Shown here piece by piece: positions 1 to 7,476 of a DNA stretch of 7,476 bases. The stretch covers positions 1 through 7,476 of the forward strand of contig CANPWR010000064.1 of the NCBI GenBank assembly GCA_947584825.1, written 5' to 3'. Source of the stretch: an uncultured Clostridia bacterium (lineage in GTDB: Bacteria > Bacillota > Clostridia > Oscillospirales > Ruminococcaceae). The notes beneath the pieces were generated by a model. It had not been told where the DNA came from. It saw only the letters and a program-made list of their open reading frames with translations, and did not search any database. The position numbers and the translations under genes were made by a program. Every line of letters starts with the position of its first letter. Within the stretch, counting starts at the first letter, position 1.

Positions 1-890
1 TCGGAGTATGCTCACTCATGCGTCAGATAGGGAAGAAGTCTTATGTTGTTGTTGATCCTGAGGAAAATCTCTCGGGTGTCTTGATTGACCACGTCAACAA
101 AAATGAGAATGAAACCTATTTCATTCCGCCTGAGCTTGCTATGACTATGAAATCGGACAGATCGACCCTTATAATCGTTGACACTCATAACCCTGAAATC
201 CTTGACAGTGTTGAATTTTACAATATGTTTGAGAAGGTCATAGTGATAGACCACCATAGAAGAATGGTTAAGTCAATAGACAATCCTATTGTTTTTTTTC
301 ACGAGCCGTATGCTTCTTCTGCGTCGGAAATGGTTACCGAGCTTGTGCAGTATTTTGGTGACAATATAAAGCTATCCCCAAGTATTGCGGAGTGTCTTTT
401 GTCAGGAATAATGCTTGATACAAAGAACTTTGTGATGAGAACAGGTGTTAGGACCTTTGAGGCGGCGGCTTACTTGAAAAAAGCCGGTGCAGATACGGTA
501 ACAGTTAAGTCTATGTTCTCGACTTCGTTTGATTTATACAAGCGTAAGACCGACCTTATCACAAATGCTGTAATGTACAAAGGCTGTGCGATAACCATTA
601 CCGATGACGAGAATAGCGATACTATAAGAATAGCGGCTCCTCAGGCAGCAGACGAATTATTGTATATCGAGGGGATAAAGGCTTCATTTGTAGTTTATTC
701 GGATAACGGCAAGACCTCTATATCCGCACGCTCTATAGGAGAGATGAATGTTCAGTTGGTTATGGAGTCTCTCGGCGGCGGCGGACACCAGACAATGGCT
801 GGAGGTCAGCTTGAAACAAATCTAGATGAGGCGACGCAAAAGCTTAAATGGGCTATTGATAAATACTATCAGGATAATACTAAAAATTAA
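1..890 (+). CDS. gdpP: Cyclic-di-AMP phosphodiesterase GdpP (DHH/DHHA1), C-terminal part, 5' end cut by window
   Basis: The reading frame is open from position 3 to the TAA at 888-890, about 295 residues. The first residues (GVCS before MRQIGKK) continue a DHH-family helix, so the ATG at 18 is internal and not the start. Family knowledge: full GdpP/YybT is about 650 residues, with two membrane helices, a PAS domain, a degenerate GGDEF domain and a DHH/DHHA1 phosphodiesterase that hydrolyses c-di-AMP to pApA using Mn2+. Visible here are the metal-binding VDTHNP (Asp codon 180-182), the signature VIDHHR (Asp codon 249-251), MLDTKNF (Asp codon 417-419) and the DHHA1 substrate loop GGGGHQTMAGG (from 774). 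The membrane, PAS and GGDEF parts and the first DHH motif lie outside the window. The gene is followed 83 bases later by rplI, the usual Firmicutes neighbour. No frameshift or missing catalytic residue is seen in this part. RecJ/NrnA-like proteins share the motifs, but the link to rplI-dnaB favours GdpP. Confidence 0.93.
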   Translation, partial: GVCSLMRQIGKKSYVVVDPEENLSGVLIDHVNKNENETYFIPPELAMTMKSDRSTLIIVDTHNPEILDSVEFYNMFEKVIVIDHHRRMVKSIDNPIVFFHEPYASSASEMVTELVQYFGDNIKLSPSIAECLLSGIMLDTKNFVMRTGVRTFEAAAYLKKAGADTVTVKSMFSTSFDLYKRKTDLITNAVMYKGCAITITDDENSDTIRIAAPQAADELLYIEGIKASFVVYSDNGKTSISARSIGEMNVQLVMESLGGGGHQTMAGGQLETNLDEATQKLKWAIDKYYQDNTKN

Positions 891-925
891 TGTATATTTA
901 ATTATTTATAAATATAAAAAGTGAA

Positions 926-950
926 GAGCCACCGGCGTCTCGCCGGTCTT
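926..950 (+). repeat. GC-rich stem-loop upstream of rplI, copy 1 of GAGCCACCGG element
   Basis: A perfect 7-bp stem, ACCGGCG (931-937) with CGCCGGT (941-947), closes a three-base loop TCT. The tail CTTGTTTCT is not a real U-run, so it would be a weak terminator at best. The stem ends 11 bases before the AAAGGA ribosome binding site (959-964) of rplI. The 10-mer GAGCCACCGG at 926-935 recurs exactly at 7230-7239, and the sequence after it is also related, so this looks like a small dispersed palindromic repeat. It might act as an attenuator, an RNA processing or stability element, or a bL9-responsive leader; nothing in the sequence decides between these. Confidence 0.7.
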
Positions 951-973
951 GTTTCTAGAAAGGACGATATATA

Positions 974-1420
974 GTGAAGGTAATTTTATTAAAAGACGTT
1001 AAGGGTTCAGGCAAGGCAGGAGACATTCTGAATGTTGCTGACGGATATGCAAGGAATTATTTAATTGCTCGTGGGTTTGCGTGTGAGGCAAATGCAAAGA
1101 ACTTAAACGAACTTGAGGGTAAAAAGGCATCTAAGCAGCATAAGTTGGACGTTGAAAAGGCTGATAACGAGAAAATCGCTGAGAAATTAAAAGATAAAAC
1201 GATTGAAATAAAAGCAAAAGCCGGAAATGGCGGAAGACTGTTTGGAGCAGTTACACCGCTGACTATAAGTGAAAAGATAAAAGAGGTTTACGGAATAGAA
1301 ATAGACAAGAAAAAAATTTCCACAAACGGCGATATAAAAACCTATGGTGATTTCAATGTAACGGTAAAAATGTCGCAGGGGGTTAACTTCACATTAATTG
1401 TAAAGGTTTTAGAACAATAG
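974..1420 (+). CDS. rplI: 50S ribosomal protein bL9
   Basis: This 148-residue protein has the usual length for bL9, a large-subunit protein that binds 23S rRNA near the L1 stalk and projects from the ribosome surface. It begins MKVILLKDVKGSGKAG. The family signature is complete in residues 13-36: Gly-x2-Gly, Val, Gly-Tyr, Asn-Tyr-Leu, then Gly-x-Ala. A Lys/Glu/Ala-rich stretch at roughly residues 40-75 fits the long connecting helix, and the C-terminal RNA-binding domain follows (from about KAGNGGRLFGAVT). The start is GTG at 974, supported by AAAGGA at 959-964 with a 9-base spacer and by the canonical N-terminus. It lies between gdpP and dnaB, the conserved Firmicutes order, and is probably co-transcribed with gdpP, because the stem-loop in the gap lacks a U-tract. 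Confidence 0.98.
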   Translation: MKVILLKDVKGSGKAGDILNVADGYARNYLIARGFACEANAKNLNELEGKKASKQHKLDVEKADNEKIAEKLKDKTIEIKAKAGNGGRLFGAVTPLTISEKIKEVYGIEIDKKKISTNGDIKTYGDFNVTVKMSQGVNFTLIVKVLEQ

Positions 1421-1530
1421 ACAAGTACTCAGAGACAAGAAACTGAATGACAAAATATTTGAAGTGGTTTAAAGGATAGATTCTTGTATCTGCGTCTGGT
1501 CTATTGCTTCTGGAAGTTGAGGTTCTTATT

Positions 1531-2883
1531 ATGGATATTAACACACAGTATGAGTTTACGGGCAGGGAGATCCCATACAGCCTAGAGGCAGAGCAGACTG
1601 TTCTCGGTGGTGTTTTGATAGACGCTCAAAAAGCGCTCCCAACCGTTATTGAAACGCTAAAGCCTGAGTGCTTTTACAACGATAAGCACAAGCAGATATT
1701 TAGCATAATGGTGAGAATGTTCACTAATAATGAAACGGTTGATATAATTACAGTTGGCAACGAGGCATATGAAACCGGAGTGTTTGAAACAAGCGTTATG
1801 GCAAGAACTTACCTTAAAGGTATGATGGAAAACGTTCCCTCTGTTTCAAATATAGCCAGCTACTGCAAAATAATCGAGGACAAATTTTATTTAAGGTCGC
1901 TCATTGAGACGGCTCAGGATATAATAGATAAAGCAGCGACTACTGTTGACGCCGAGAACCTGCTTGACATTGCCGAGCAGAAAATCTATGACATAAGAAA
2001 GGGCAAAGCGTCTGACGGACTTACAAAACTAGACGAGATCATCATTGAGGCTTACGACAGACTTCAAAAGATTTCTGGTACGGATAAGGATAAATTCCTC
2101 GGAGCTAAGACCGGATTTGCACTTTTGGACAGTTATACGACAGGTCTTAACAAATCAGATCTAATAATTGTGGCGGCTCGTCCTGGAATGGGAAAGTCTG
2201 CGTTTGCATTGAATGTTGCGAGAAACATGTGCAGAACTTCTGACAAGGATGTAGCTATTTTCTCACTTGAAATGGGAAAGGAGCAGCTTGTTTCACGTAT
2301 GCTTTCGTCGGAATCTCTGGTGAATAACAATTCGCTTAGAAGCGGTATGCTGGAGATTGAGGATTGGACAAAGCTTGCTGAGGGTGCAAGGGCACTTTCC
2401 GAGCTTCCTATATATATCGACGATTCTGCGGGATTAACTGTTCCACAAATGAAAGCTAAGTTAAGACGTATGAGAAATCTCGGTCTTGTTGTTATTGACT
2501 ACTTACAGCTTATGGAAAGCCCCAATCGTCACACAAACCGTGTTACAGAGGTTTCCGAAATAACAAGACAGCTAAAGCTTATGGCGAAAGAGCTAGATGT
2601 TCCTGTAATATGTCTTTCACAGCTTGCACGTGGTCCTGACAGCAGAACGCACGACCATAGACCTTTACTTTCCGATTTGCGTGAATCGGGTTCTATTGAG
2701 CAGGACGCAGATATTGTTTTATTCTTATACCGAGAAGGCTATTACGACAAGATGAATCCTAATCAGGGAGATTCAGAATGTATTGTTGCCAAAAACCGTC
2801 ACGGTGAGACGGGTACGGTAAAACTCGCTTGGCTGGGCGAATACCAGTTATTCAGAAGTTTAGATGTTAATAGAGAGCAGTAG
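1531..2883 (+). CDS. dnaB: Replicative DNA helicase DnaB
   Basis: This is the hexameric 5'-3' helicase that unwinds the chromosome at the replication fork and loads with primase; Bacillus calls it DnaC. The product is 450 residues, the normal length. The N-terminal all-helical domain is recognisable from IPYSLEAEQTVLGGVLID. The RecA-like domain has Walker A ARPGMGKS (Lys222), Walker B VVIDYLQL (Asp323), the LSDLRESGSIEQDADIV motif and the C-terminal KNRHGETGTV element (Lys421, Arg423) that supplies the arginine finger in this family. I chose ATG 1531 because GAGG at 1519-1522 lies 8 bases upstream. An in-frame TTG at 1504 would add nine residues, but it has no ribosome binding site and precedes the conserved region. 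No intein interrupts the ATPase motifs. The 110-base gap after rplI shows no clear promoter or terminator, so read-through from rplI is likely. Confidence 0.97.
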   Translation: MDINTQYEFTGREIPYSLEAEQTVLGGVLIDAQKALPTVIETLKPECFYNDKHKQIFSIMVRMFTNNETVDIITVGNEAYETGVFETSVMARTYLKGMMENVPSVSNIASYCKIIEDKFYLRSLIETAQDIIDKAATTVDAENLLDIAEQKIYDIRKGKASDGLTKLDEIIIEAYDRLQKISGTDKDKFLGAKTGFALLDSYTTGLNKSDLIIVAARPGMGKSAFALNVARNMCRTSDKDVAIFSLEMGKEQLVSRMLSSESLVNNNSLRSGMLEIEDWTKLAEGARALSELPIYIDDSAGLTVPQMKAKLRRMRNLGLVVIDYLQLMESPNRHTNRVTEVSEITRQLKLMAKELDVPVICLSQLARGPDSRTHDHRPLLSDLRESGSIEQDADIVLFLYREGYYDKMNPNQGDSECIVAKNRHGETGTVKLAWLGEYQLFRSLDVNREQ

Positions 2884-2902
2884 CCTTTAATTGTTAATGT
2901 AT

Positions 2903-2968
2903 AATTGATAGTGGATTTATAATGGATAATAGGTGTTTATGAGTAATTGCCTGTTATCCATTATCAAT
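2903..2968 (+). repeat. ATTGATAATGGATAAT-type repeat arranged as inverted arms in the tilS leader
   Basis: The left arm AATGGATAATAGG (2921-2933) pairs with CCTGTTATCCATT (2950-2962), giving 13 pairs with one G-U, and the loop is 16 bases. Further out, AATTGATAGTGGAT (2903-2916) is another near-copy of the unit. The reverse complement of 2954-2968 is a 15-mer found exactly at 7310-7324 on the plus strand. The structure ends 7 bases before the GGAG (2976-2979) of tilS. This shows a dispersed intergenic repeat and a possible mRNA hairpin; its function is unknown. Confidence 0.7.
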
Positions 2969-2986
2969 ATGAAATGGAGTAATATT

Positions 2987-4324
2987 ATGCTTGAAAAAGT
3001 AACAAACACAATATCAAAATACAATTTGCTTTCTGCTACTGATAATGTCCTTGTCGGACTTTCGGGCGGTGCGGACAGCGTTGCACTTTTGGTGTGCCTG
3101 CATGAATTGGGTTTTGATGTTTCCGCTATGCATATAAACCATAATCTTAGAGGCGATGAAAGCGACCGAGACGAGAAATATTGCGTTGAACTTTGCAAAA
3201 AACTTGGTATATCTCTGACTGTCAAGAGCATAAATGTTAAGGAATATTGCCATGTAAATAAGCTGGGTATCGAGGAAGGTGCAAGAGAACTGAGGTATAA
3301 GGCATTTTCTGAGGTTCAGGCAGACAAGATTTGCACAGCGCACACCCTTTCTGACAGTGTTGAGACAATGCTGATAAACCTTATAAGAGGAACGGCTTTG
3401 AAAGGTCTTTGCGGAGTGCCGTATAAAAGAGGTAACATAGTGCGTCCGTTGATCGAGTGTACAAGACAAGATGTTGAAGATTTTTTGGAAACGCGAAAAA
3501 TTAATTATGTTACCGATTCGACAAATAATTCTGATGATTATACCAGAAACAAGATAAGACATATGGTTATTCCGAAGCTAATTGAAATATCAAATAATCA
3601 GAATGGCGATTTTTACAAAAACATAAGTAATACGCTTAAATCCGTCATTATAGATGAGAGTTATTTAAATAATATGTCGGAATGTTTGCTTGAAAATGCA
3701 CATATAGATAATGATATTTATGATATTGGCATGATAAACTCACAGAGTGAGGCAATTTCTAACCGAGTATATATAATGCTTTTAAAGAGATATGGCGTTG
3801 AAGTGTCGTCGGCAAAGCTAGAGGATTTGAAAAGTGCTTGTTTTGAAAACAAAAAAATAAATCTTAAAAAGAATGTTTATGCAAGTGCTAAATCGGGAAA
3901 ACTAATTTTCAGTGAGGGAATGAATAATCCTGAGACTTATTCAAAGGAAATAAGCTTTGTAAGTTCAGATATATTAGTTGAGAACTTTTTTGGCAAAGAA
4001 GTAAAAATCAAACTGCATATGATTGATTGTGAGAAATCTAATATTCACAATATGTTTACAAAGAAAAATATAGATTATGATAAAATAAAAGGCAAGATTT
4101 TTCTCAGAAATCGCATAAGCGGAGATAGGATAAGGCTTCCCGAAAGAGGATTGACAAAAACATTGAAAAAGCTGTTTAATGAGAGCGTTCCGCTTGAAAA
4201 TCGGCAAAGCACAGTTATTTTGAGCGACGACAACGGAGTGATTTATGTTGAAGGCTTTGGCGCAGATGAACGTGTTTCGGCAGATGAGAATACAAAACGC
4301 ATATTAGATGTTGAAATATCATAA
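2987..4324 (+). CDS. tilS: tRNA(Ile)-lysidine synthetase TilS
   Basis: TilS attaches lysine to C34 of the CAU-anticodon tRNA-Ile with ATP, so that the tRNA reads AUA and is charged with isoleucine; it is essential in most bacteria. The product has 445 residues. The N-terminal PP-loop domain shows SGGADS (residues 26-31), HINHNLRGDE (from 49), EEGARELRY, AHTLSDSVET (His119, Asp123) and RPLIECTRQDVEDFL, then DYTRNKIRH. The C-terminal TilS domain is recognised by SGDRIRLPERGLTKTLKKLF (from about residue 378) and ends in GFGADERV. ATG 2987 is preferred because GGAG at 2976-2979 is 7 bases upstream and the protein then starts directly at the family N-terminus; in-frame starts at 2933, 2939 and 2969 would translate through the repeat. 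The middle part (about residues 205-340) is AT-rich and poorly conserved, as is usual here. It precedes ftsH, but without the hpt gene often found between them. Confidence 0.95.
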   Translation: MLEKVTNTISKYNLLSATDNVLVGLSGGADSVALLVCLHELGFDVSAMHINHNLRGDESDRDEKYCVELCKKLGISLTVKSINVKEYCHVNKLGIEEGARELRYKAFSEVQADKICTAHTLSDSVETMLINLIRGTALKGLCGVPYKRGNIVRPLIECTRQDVEDFLETRKINYVTDSTNNSDDYTRNKIRHMVIPKLIEISNNQNGDFYKNISNTLKSVIIDESYLNNMSECLLENAHIDNDIYDIGMINSQSEAISNRVYIMLLKRYGVEVSSAKLEDLKSACFENKKINLKKNVYASAKSGKLIFSEGMNNPETYSKEISFVSSDILVENFFGKEVKIKLHMIDCEKSNIHNMFTKKNIDYDKIKGKIFLRNRISGDRIRLPERGLTKTLKKLFNESVPLENRQSTVILSDDNGVIYVEGFGADERVSADENTKRILDVEIS

Positions 4325-4355
4325 AACTATCACAATTTAGTGTTATTTTAGATGA

Positions 4356-4422
4356 TAGAAGTTAGATGTTTAAAATTTGATATATGTTTATTTGAATCTA
4401 ATATCATAATCTCTAATTTCTA
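4356..4422 (+). repeat. Stem-loop repeat in the ftsH leader (AGAAGTTA/TAATTTCT family, copy 1)
   Basis: TAGAAGTTAGA (4356-4366) pairs with TCTAATTTCTA (4412-4422), 11 pairs including one G-U. An inner GATAT (4379-4383) can pair with ATATC (4401-4405). The structure ends 6 bases before the ftsH ribosome binding site. A similar outer stem, AGAAGTTA with TAATTTCT, occurs after ftsH at 6375-6417. A weak promoter-like pair (TTGATA 4377-4382 and TAATAT 4399-4404, 16 bases apart) falls inside it, but such pairs are easily found in AT-rich DNA. Confidence 0.5.
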
Positions 4423-4428
4423 CGGAAT

Positions 4429-4432
4429 GGAG
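4429..4432 (+). promoter_or_regulatory. Ribosome binding site that fixes the TTG start of ftsH
   Basis: GGAG ends 8 bases before the TTG at 4441. No ATG lies in frame before the region encoding about residue 110, beyond the first membrane helix, so a later start would destroy the FtsH topology. This site therefore supports the rare start codon. Confidence 0.8.
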
Positions 4433-4440
4433 TTGACAAA

Positions 4441-6354
<1,914 letters not shown>

Positions 6355-6374
6355 ATATAAGAGTATTTAGTTAT

Positions 6375-6417
6375 TAGAAGTTATAAATCAGTTTTCTGAT
6401 CTTGTTTCTAATTTCTG
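6375..6417 (+). repeat. Stem-loop repeat after ftsH (AGAAGTTA/TAATTTCT family, copy 2)
   Basis: An outer stem joins AGAAGTTA (6376-6383) to TAATTTCT (6409-6416), with one G-U. An inner perfect stem ATCAG (6387-6391) with CTGAT (6396-6400) closes a TTTT loop. The outer arms match those of the stem-loop upstream of ftsH. The tail CTTGTTTCT after the inner stem is U-rich but broken, so it might be a weak terminator for ftsH; this is uncertain. Confidence 0.5.
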
Positions 6418-6450
6418 ACATTCGATTTTGAAATTGATTGTAAATAGCTG

Positions 6451-6479
6451 TTGAATTAAAATAAAAAACGTGATATAAT
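6451..6479 (+). promoter_or_regulatory. Predicted sigma-A promoter with extended -10 for the P-loop ATPase gene
   Basis: The -35 is TTGAAT (6451-6456), matching TTGACA at four of six bases. After a 17-base spacer comes a perfect -10, TATAAT (6474-6479), preceded by TG at 6471-6472 in the extended -10 position. The transcription start is expected near 6486. It lies about 100 bases after ftsH and about 90 before the ATPase start, so the ATPase gene is probably a separate transcription unit. Confidence 0.72.
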
Positions 6480-6481
6480 AT

Positions 6482-6520
6482 ATAAATGACTGTTATACTT
6501 TTATAGTACCAGTCATTTAT
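6482..6520 (+). promoter_or_regulatory. Perfect 11-bp dyad at the predicted transcription start; operator or leader hairpin
   Basis: ATAAATGACTG (6482-6492) is repeated exactly inverted as CAGTCATTTAT (6510-6520), with 17 bases between the arms. A 4-bp inner stem (6496-6499 with 6505-6508) can form inside. The left arm starts 2 bases after the -10 box and spans the expected start near 6486. A transcript beginning there would hold only about 7 of the 11 base pairs, which makes a DNA-level operator at least as likely as an RNA hairpin. The following TTTGCG is not a U-run, so a terminator for ftsH is less likely. Confidence 0.6.
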
Positions 6521-6568
6521 TTGCGTATTAAGGATTAAATTCTATTGGTTAAAAATTGGGGGTCGGTT

Positions 6569-7231
6569 TTGAAAAAAGTAACTATTATAACAGGGCATTA
6601 CGGAAGCGGAAAAACCAACATTTCCGTTAATCTTGCACTTGAAATTGCTAAGAATGGAAAAAGGGTTACAGTAGTTGATCTGGATATTGTAAACCCGTAT
6701 TTCAGAACTGCCGATTTCGGAGACCTTTTTTCTGACTTTAACATAAATCTTATTACGCCTATGTATGCAAATTCAAATCTTGATATTCCGGCAATAAGCT
6801 TTGATATTGAGAGATTGACACTTGATAAAGGTTACCTTATAATTGATGTTGGAGGCGACGACAGCGGTTCGACGGCATTGGGTAGGTACAAGGCTATCTT
6901 TGACAGGCTTGCCGAGTCGGACGATATTGATATGCTTTATGTTATCAACAAGTACAGACTTCTGACAAGCAAACCTGATGACGCTGTTTCGCTTATGAGG
7001 GAGATAGAATACACCGCGCGCTTTAAACATACAGGTATAATAAACAACTCAAACTTAGGTGAGGAAACAGACTTACAGACCGTTATGGATTCGCTTGACT
7101 ATGCAGATGAGGTATCAAAACAGACAGGACTTCCCATTGTGTTTACCTCGTCGCCCTGCGAGTTTGAATGTGAACGCACGAATATAAAGCCAATAAAGCG
7201 ATATGTACGCAATATCTGGGAGAACCGGTGA
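6569..7231 (+). CDS. P-loop ATPase of the CobQ/MinD/ParA superfamily, function unknown
   Basis: The product is about 220 residues and essentially a single nucleotide-binding domain. Walker A is GHYGSGKT (residues 9-16), followed by a helix NISVNLALEIAKNGK, then VVDLDIVNPYFRT (Asp37, Asp39) in the switch I position and LIIDVGGDDSGS (Asp93) as the Walker B/switch II region. This order is that of the SIMIBI class (MinD, ParA, CobB, NifH). The signature lysine of ParA/MinD (KGGxxKT) is replaced by His10, so it is not a typical segregation ATPase. No membrane helix, amphipathic MinD tail or ferredoxin cysteine cluster is seen. Start choice is uncertain: TTG 6569 gives a family-like MKKVTIITGHYG N-terminus with GGGGGT at 6558-6563, while TTG 6545 adds eight residues and has AAGGA at 6530-6534. 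It has its own predicted promoter and dyad. Its substrate and partner cannot be read from this window. Confidence 0.88.
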   Translation: MKKVTIITGHYGSGKTNISVNLALEIAKNGKRVTVVDLDIVNPYFRTADFGDLFSDFNINLITPMYANSNLDIPAISFDIERLTLDKGYLIIDVGGDDSGSTALGRYKAIFDRLAESDDIDMLYVINKYRLLTSKPDDAVSLMREIEYTARFKHTGIINNSNLGEETDLQTVMDSLDYADEVSKQTGLPIVFTSSPCEFECERTNIKPIKRYVRNIWENR

Positions 7232-7255
7232 GCCACCGGAGGCTCTGCCGCCTTT
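7225..7255 (+). repeat. GC-rich palindromic element at the stop codon of the ATPase gene, copy 2 of GAGCCACCGG
   Basis: CCGGTG (7225-7230) and CACCGG (7234-7239) form a perfect 6-bp dyad that contains the TGA stop (7229-7231). An alternative stem is GAGCC (7230-7234) with GGCTC (7241-7245). GAGCCACCGG at 7230-7239 is identical to 926-935, and the following CTCTGCCGCCTTT resembles the downstream half of that copy. A weaker stem, CCTTT (7251-7255) with AAAGG (7268-7272), follows. No U-run is present, so termination here is unproven. Confidence 0.6.
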
Positions 7256-7303
7256 GAAAAGTTTGTAAAAGGTTATAGTTTGTGCAACGGCGGGTCGGAA
7301 TAA

Positions 7304-7332
7304 TTGACAATTGATAATGGATAATGGATAAT
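7304..7332 (+). repeat. ATTGATAATGGATAAT-type repeat with a 7-base tandem, second locus
   Basis: The unit ATAATGG is repeated in tandem (7314-7320, 7321-7327) and then partly (ATAAT, 7328-7332). The 11-mer TAATGGATAAT occurs here twice (7315-7325, 7322-7332) and once at 2920-2930. The 15 bases at 7310-7324 are found inverted at 2954-2968. By chance or design, TTGACA (7304-7309) and GATAAT (7327-7332) lie 17 bases apart, like a sigma-A promoter pointing toward the window end. Confidence 0.65.
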
Positions 7333-7348
7333 TATTGATTGAAATAAA

Positions 7349-7476
7349 TCATTCTTCCGCCTCTTGCATAAGTTCATAACAATGTTCGCTTAATTTTGTG
7401 GCTTCGTCTGCTAAACATTCAAGCGCTCCTCTTAAAATGTCATCACCATATATGTGTATAAAGTACATTACACATA
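7349..7476 (-). CDS. Probable C-terminal end of an unidentified gene, cut by window edge
   Basis: On the minus strand, a frame without stops enters from the window end and closes with TGA at 7351-7349, giving 41 residues ending in CYELMQEAEE. The stretch GDDILRGALECLADEATKLSE is rich in Ala, Leu and Glu/Asp and looks like amphipathic helix, as in a real protein. An ATG at 7468-7466 could start a 39-residue peptide, but the sequence upstream of it is almost all outside the window, so a ribosome binding site cannot be judged. It converges on the ATPase gene, with 117 bases holding two repeats between the stop codons. I do not recognise the protein. The open stretch is short enough to arise by chance, so it is a moderate call. 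Confidence 0.45.
   Translation of the reverse strand, partial: CVMYFIHIYGDDILRGALECLADEATKLSEHCYELMQEAEE

Noticed and set aside
1435..1487. ACAAGAA/TTCTTGT inverted repeat in the rplI-dnaB gap
   Set aside because: Only 7 bp with a 39-base loop; too weak to call a terminator or regulatory structure.
1504..1530. In-frame TTG at 1504 as the start of dnaB
   Set aside because: No ribosome binding site precedes it, whereas ATG 1531 has GAGG at 8 bases and fits the family N-terminus.
1531..2883. Possible intein in DnaB, a common insertion host
   Set aside because: The protein is 450 residues with uninterrupted Walker A, Walker B and later motifs, so no insertion is present.
2918..2923. TATAAT before tilS as a promoter
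   Set aside because: The position 16-18 bases upstream has no TTGACA-like box, and the hexamer belongs to the repeat family.
2933..2986. Upstream starts for tilS (GTG 2933, ATG 2939, ATG 2969)
   Set aside because: They would translate through the inverted repeat and give a non-conserved leader; ATG 2987 has GGAG at 7 bases and starts at the conserved N-terminus.
3014..3562. Long minus-strand open frame (182 codons) opposite tilS
   Set aside because: It lies wholly within the strongly supported tilS gene and its translation has no recognisable domain; it is a shadow frame.
4377..4404. Promoter for ftsH (TTGATA, 16 bases, TAATAT)
   Set aside because: The -10 match is weak and lies inside an AT-rich stem-loop where such pairs are expected by chance; kept only as a remark.
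7314..7332. Tandem ATAATGG units as a CRISPR or iteron array
   Set aside because: Fewer than three 7-base units with no spacers and no replication or cas genes; better explained as part of a dispersed repeat.

Overview
The window looks like a conserved housekeeping block from a low- to mid-GC Clostridia genome, most likely of the Oscillospiraceae/Ruminococcaceae type. That placement is an inference. It rests on the gene order gdpP-rplI-dnaB (known from Firmicutes) joined to tilS-ftsH, on the protein sequences, on AT-rich spacers, and on frequent GTG/TTG starts with purine-rich ribosome binding sites. There are no phage genes, transposases, CRISPR arrays, toxin-antitoxin pairs or recognisable rRNA/tRNA genes. 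I find no convincing undescribed multi-gene system.

Layout: (1) positions 1-890, the C-terminal half of the c-di-AMP phosphodiesterase GdpP, cut by the window edge; (2) 974-1420, ribosomal protein bL9 with a GTG start; (3) 1531-2883, the replicative helicase DnaB; (4) 2987-4324, tRNA-Ile lysidine synthetase TilS; (5) 4441-6354, the membrane AAA+ zinc protease FtsH with a TTG start; (6) 6569-7231, a small P-loop ATPase of the CobQ/MinD/ParA superfamily with no assigned function and, apparently, its own promoter; (7) 7349-7476, minus strand, the probable C-terminal end of an unidentified gene that converges on the ATPase gene. No gene-free stretch exceeds 300 bases; the longest gap is about 210 bases, between ftsH and the ATPase gene.

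The first five genes run in the same direction with gaps of 83-116 bases and no strong terminator between them, so they are probably largely co-transcribed. They cover second-messenger turnover (GdpP), translation (bL9, TilS), chromosome replication (DnaB) and membrane protein quality control (FtsH). The hpt gene that often lies between tilS and ftsH in Firmicutes is absent.

The most interesting material lies between the genes. Three short repeat families occur in the spacers: an ATTGATAATGGATAAT-like family (dnaB-tilS gap and after the ATPase gene), a stem-loop family with AGAAGTTA/TAATTTCT arms on both sides of ftsH, and a GC-rich GAGCCACCGG element (gdpP-rplI gap and at the stop codon of the ATPase gene). 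Several stem-loops end just upstream of a ribosome binding site. The ATPase gene has a near-consensus extended -10 promoter with a perfect 11-bp dyad centred near the predicted transcription start, which resembles an operator.
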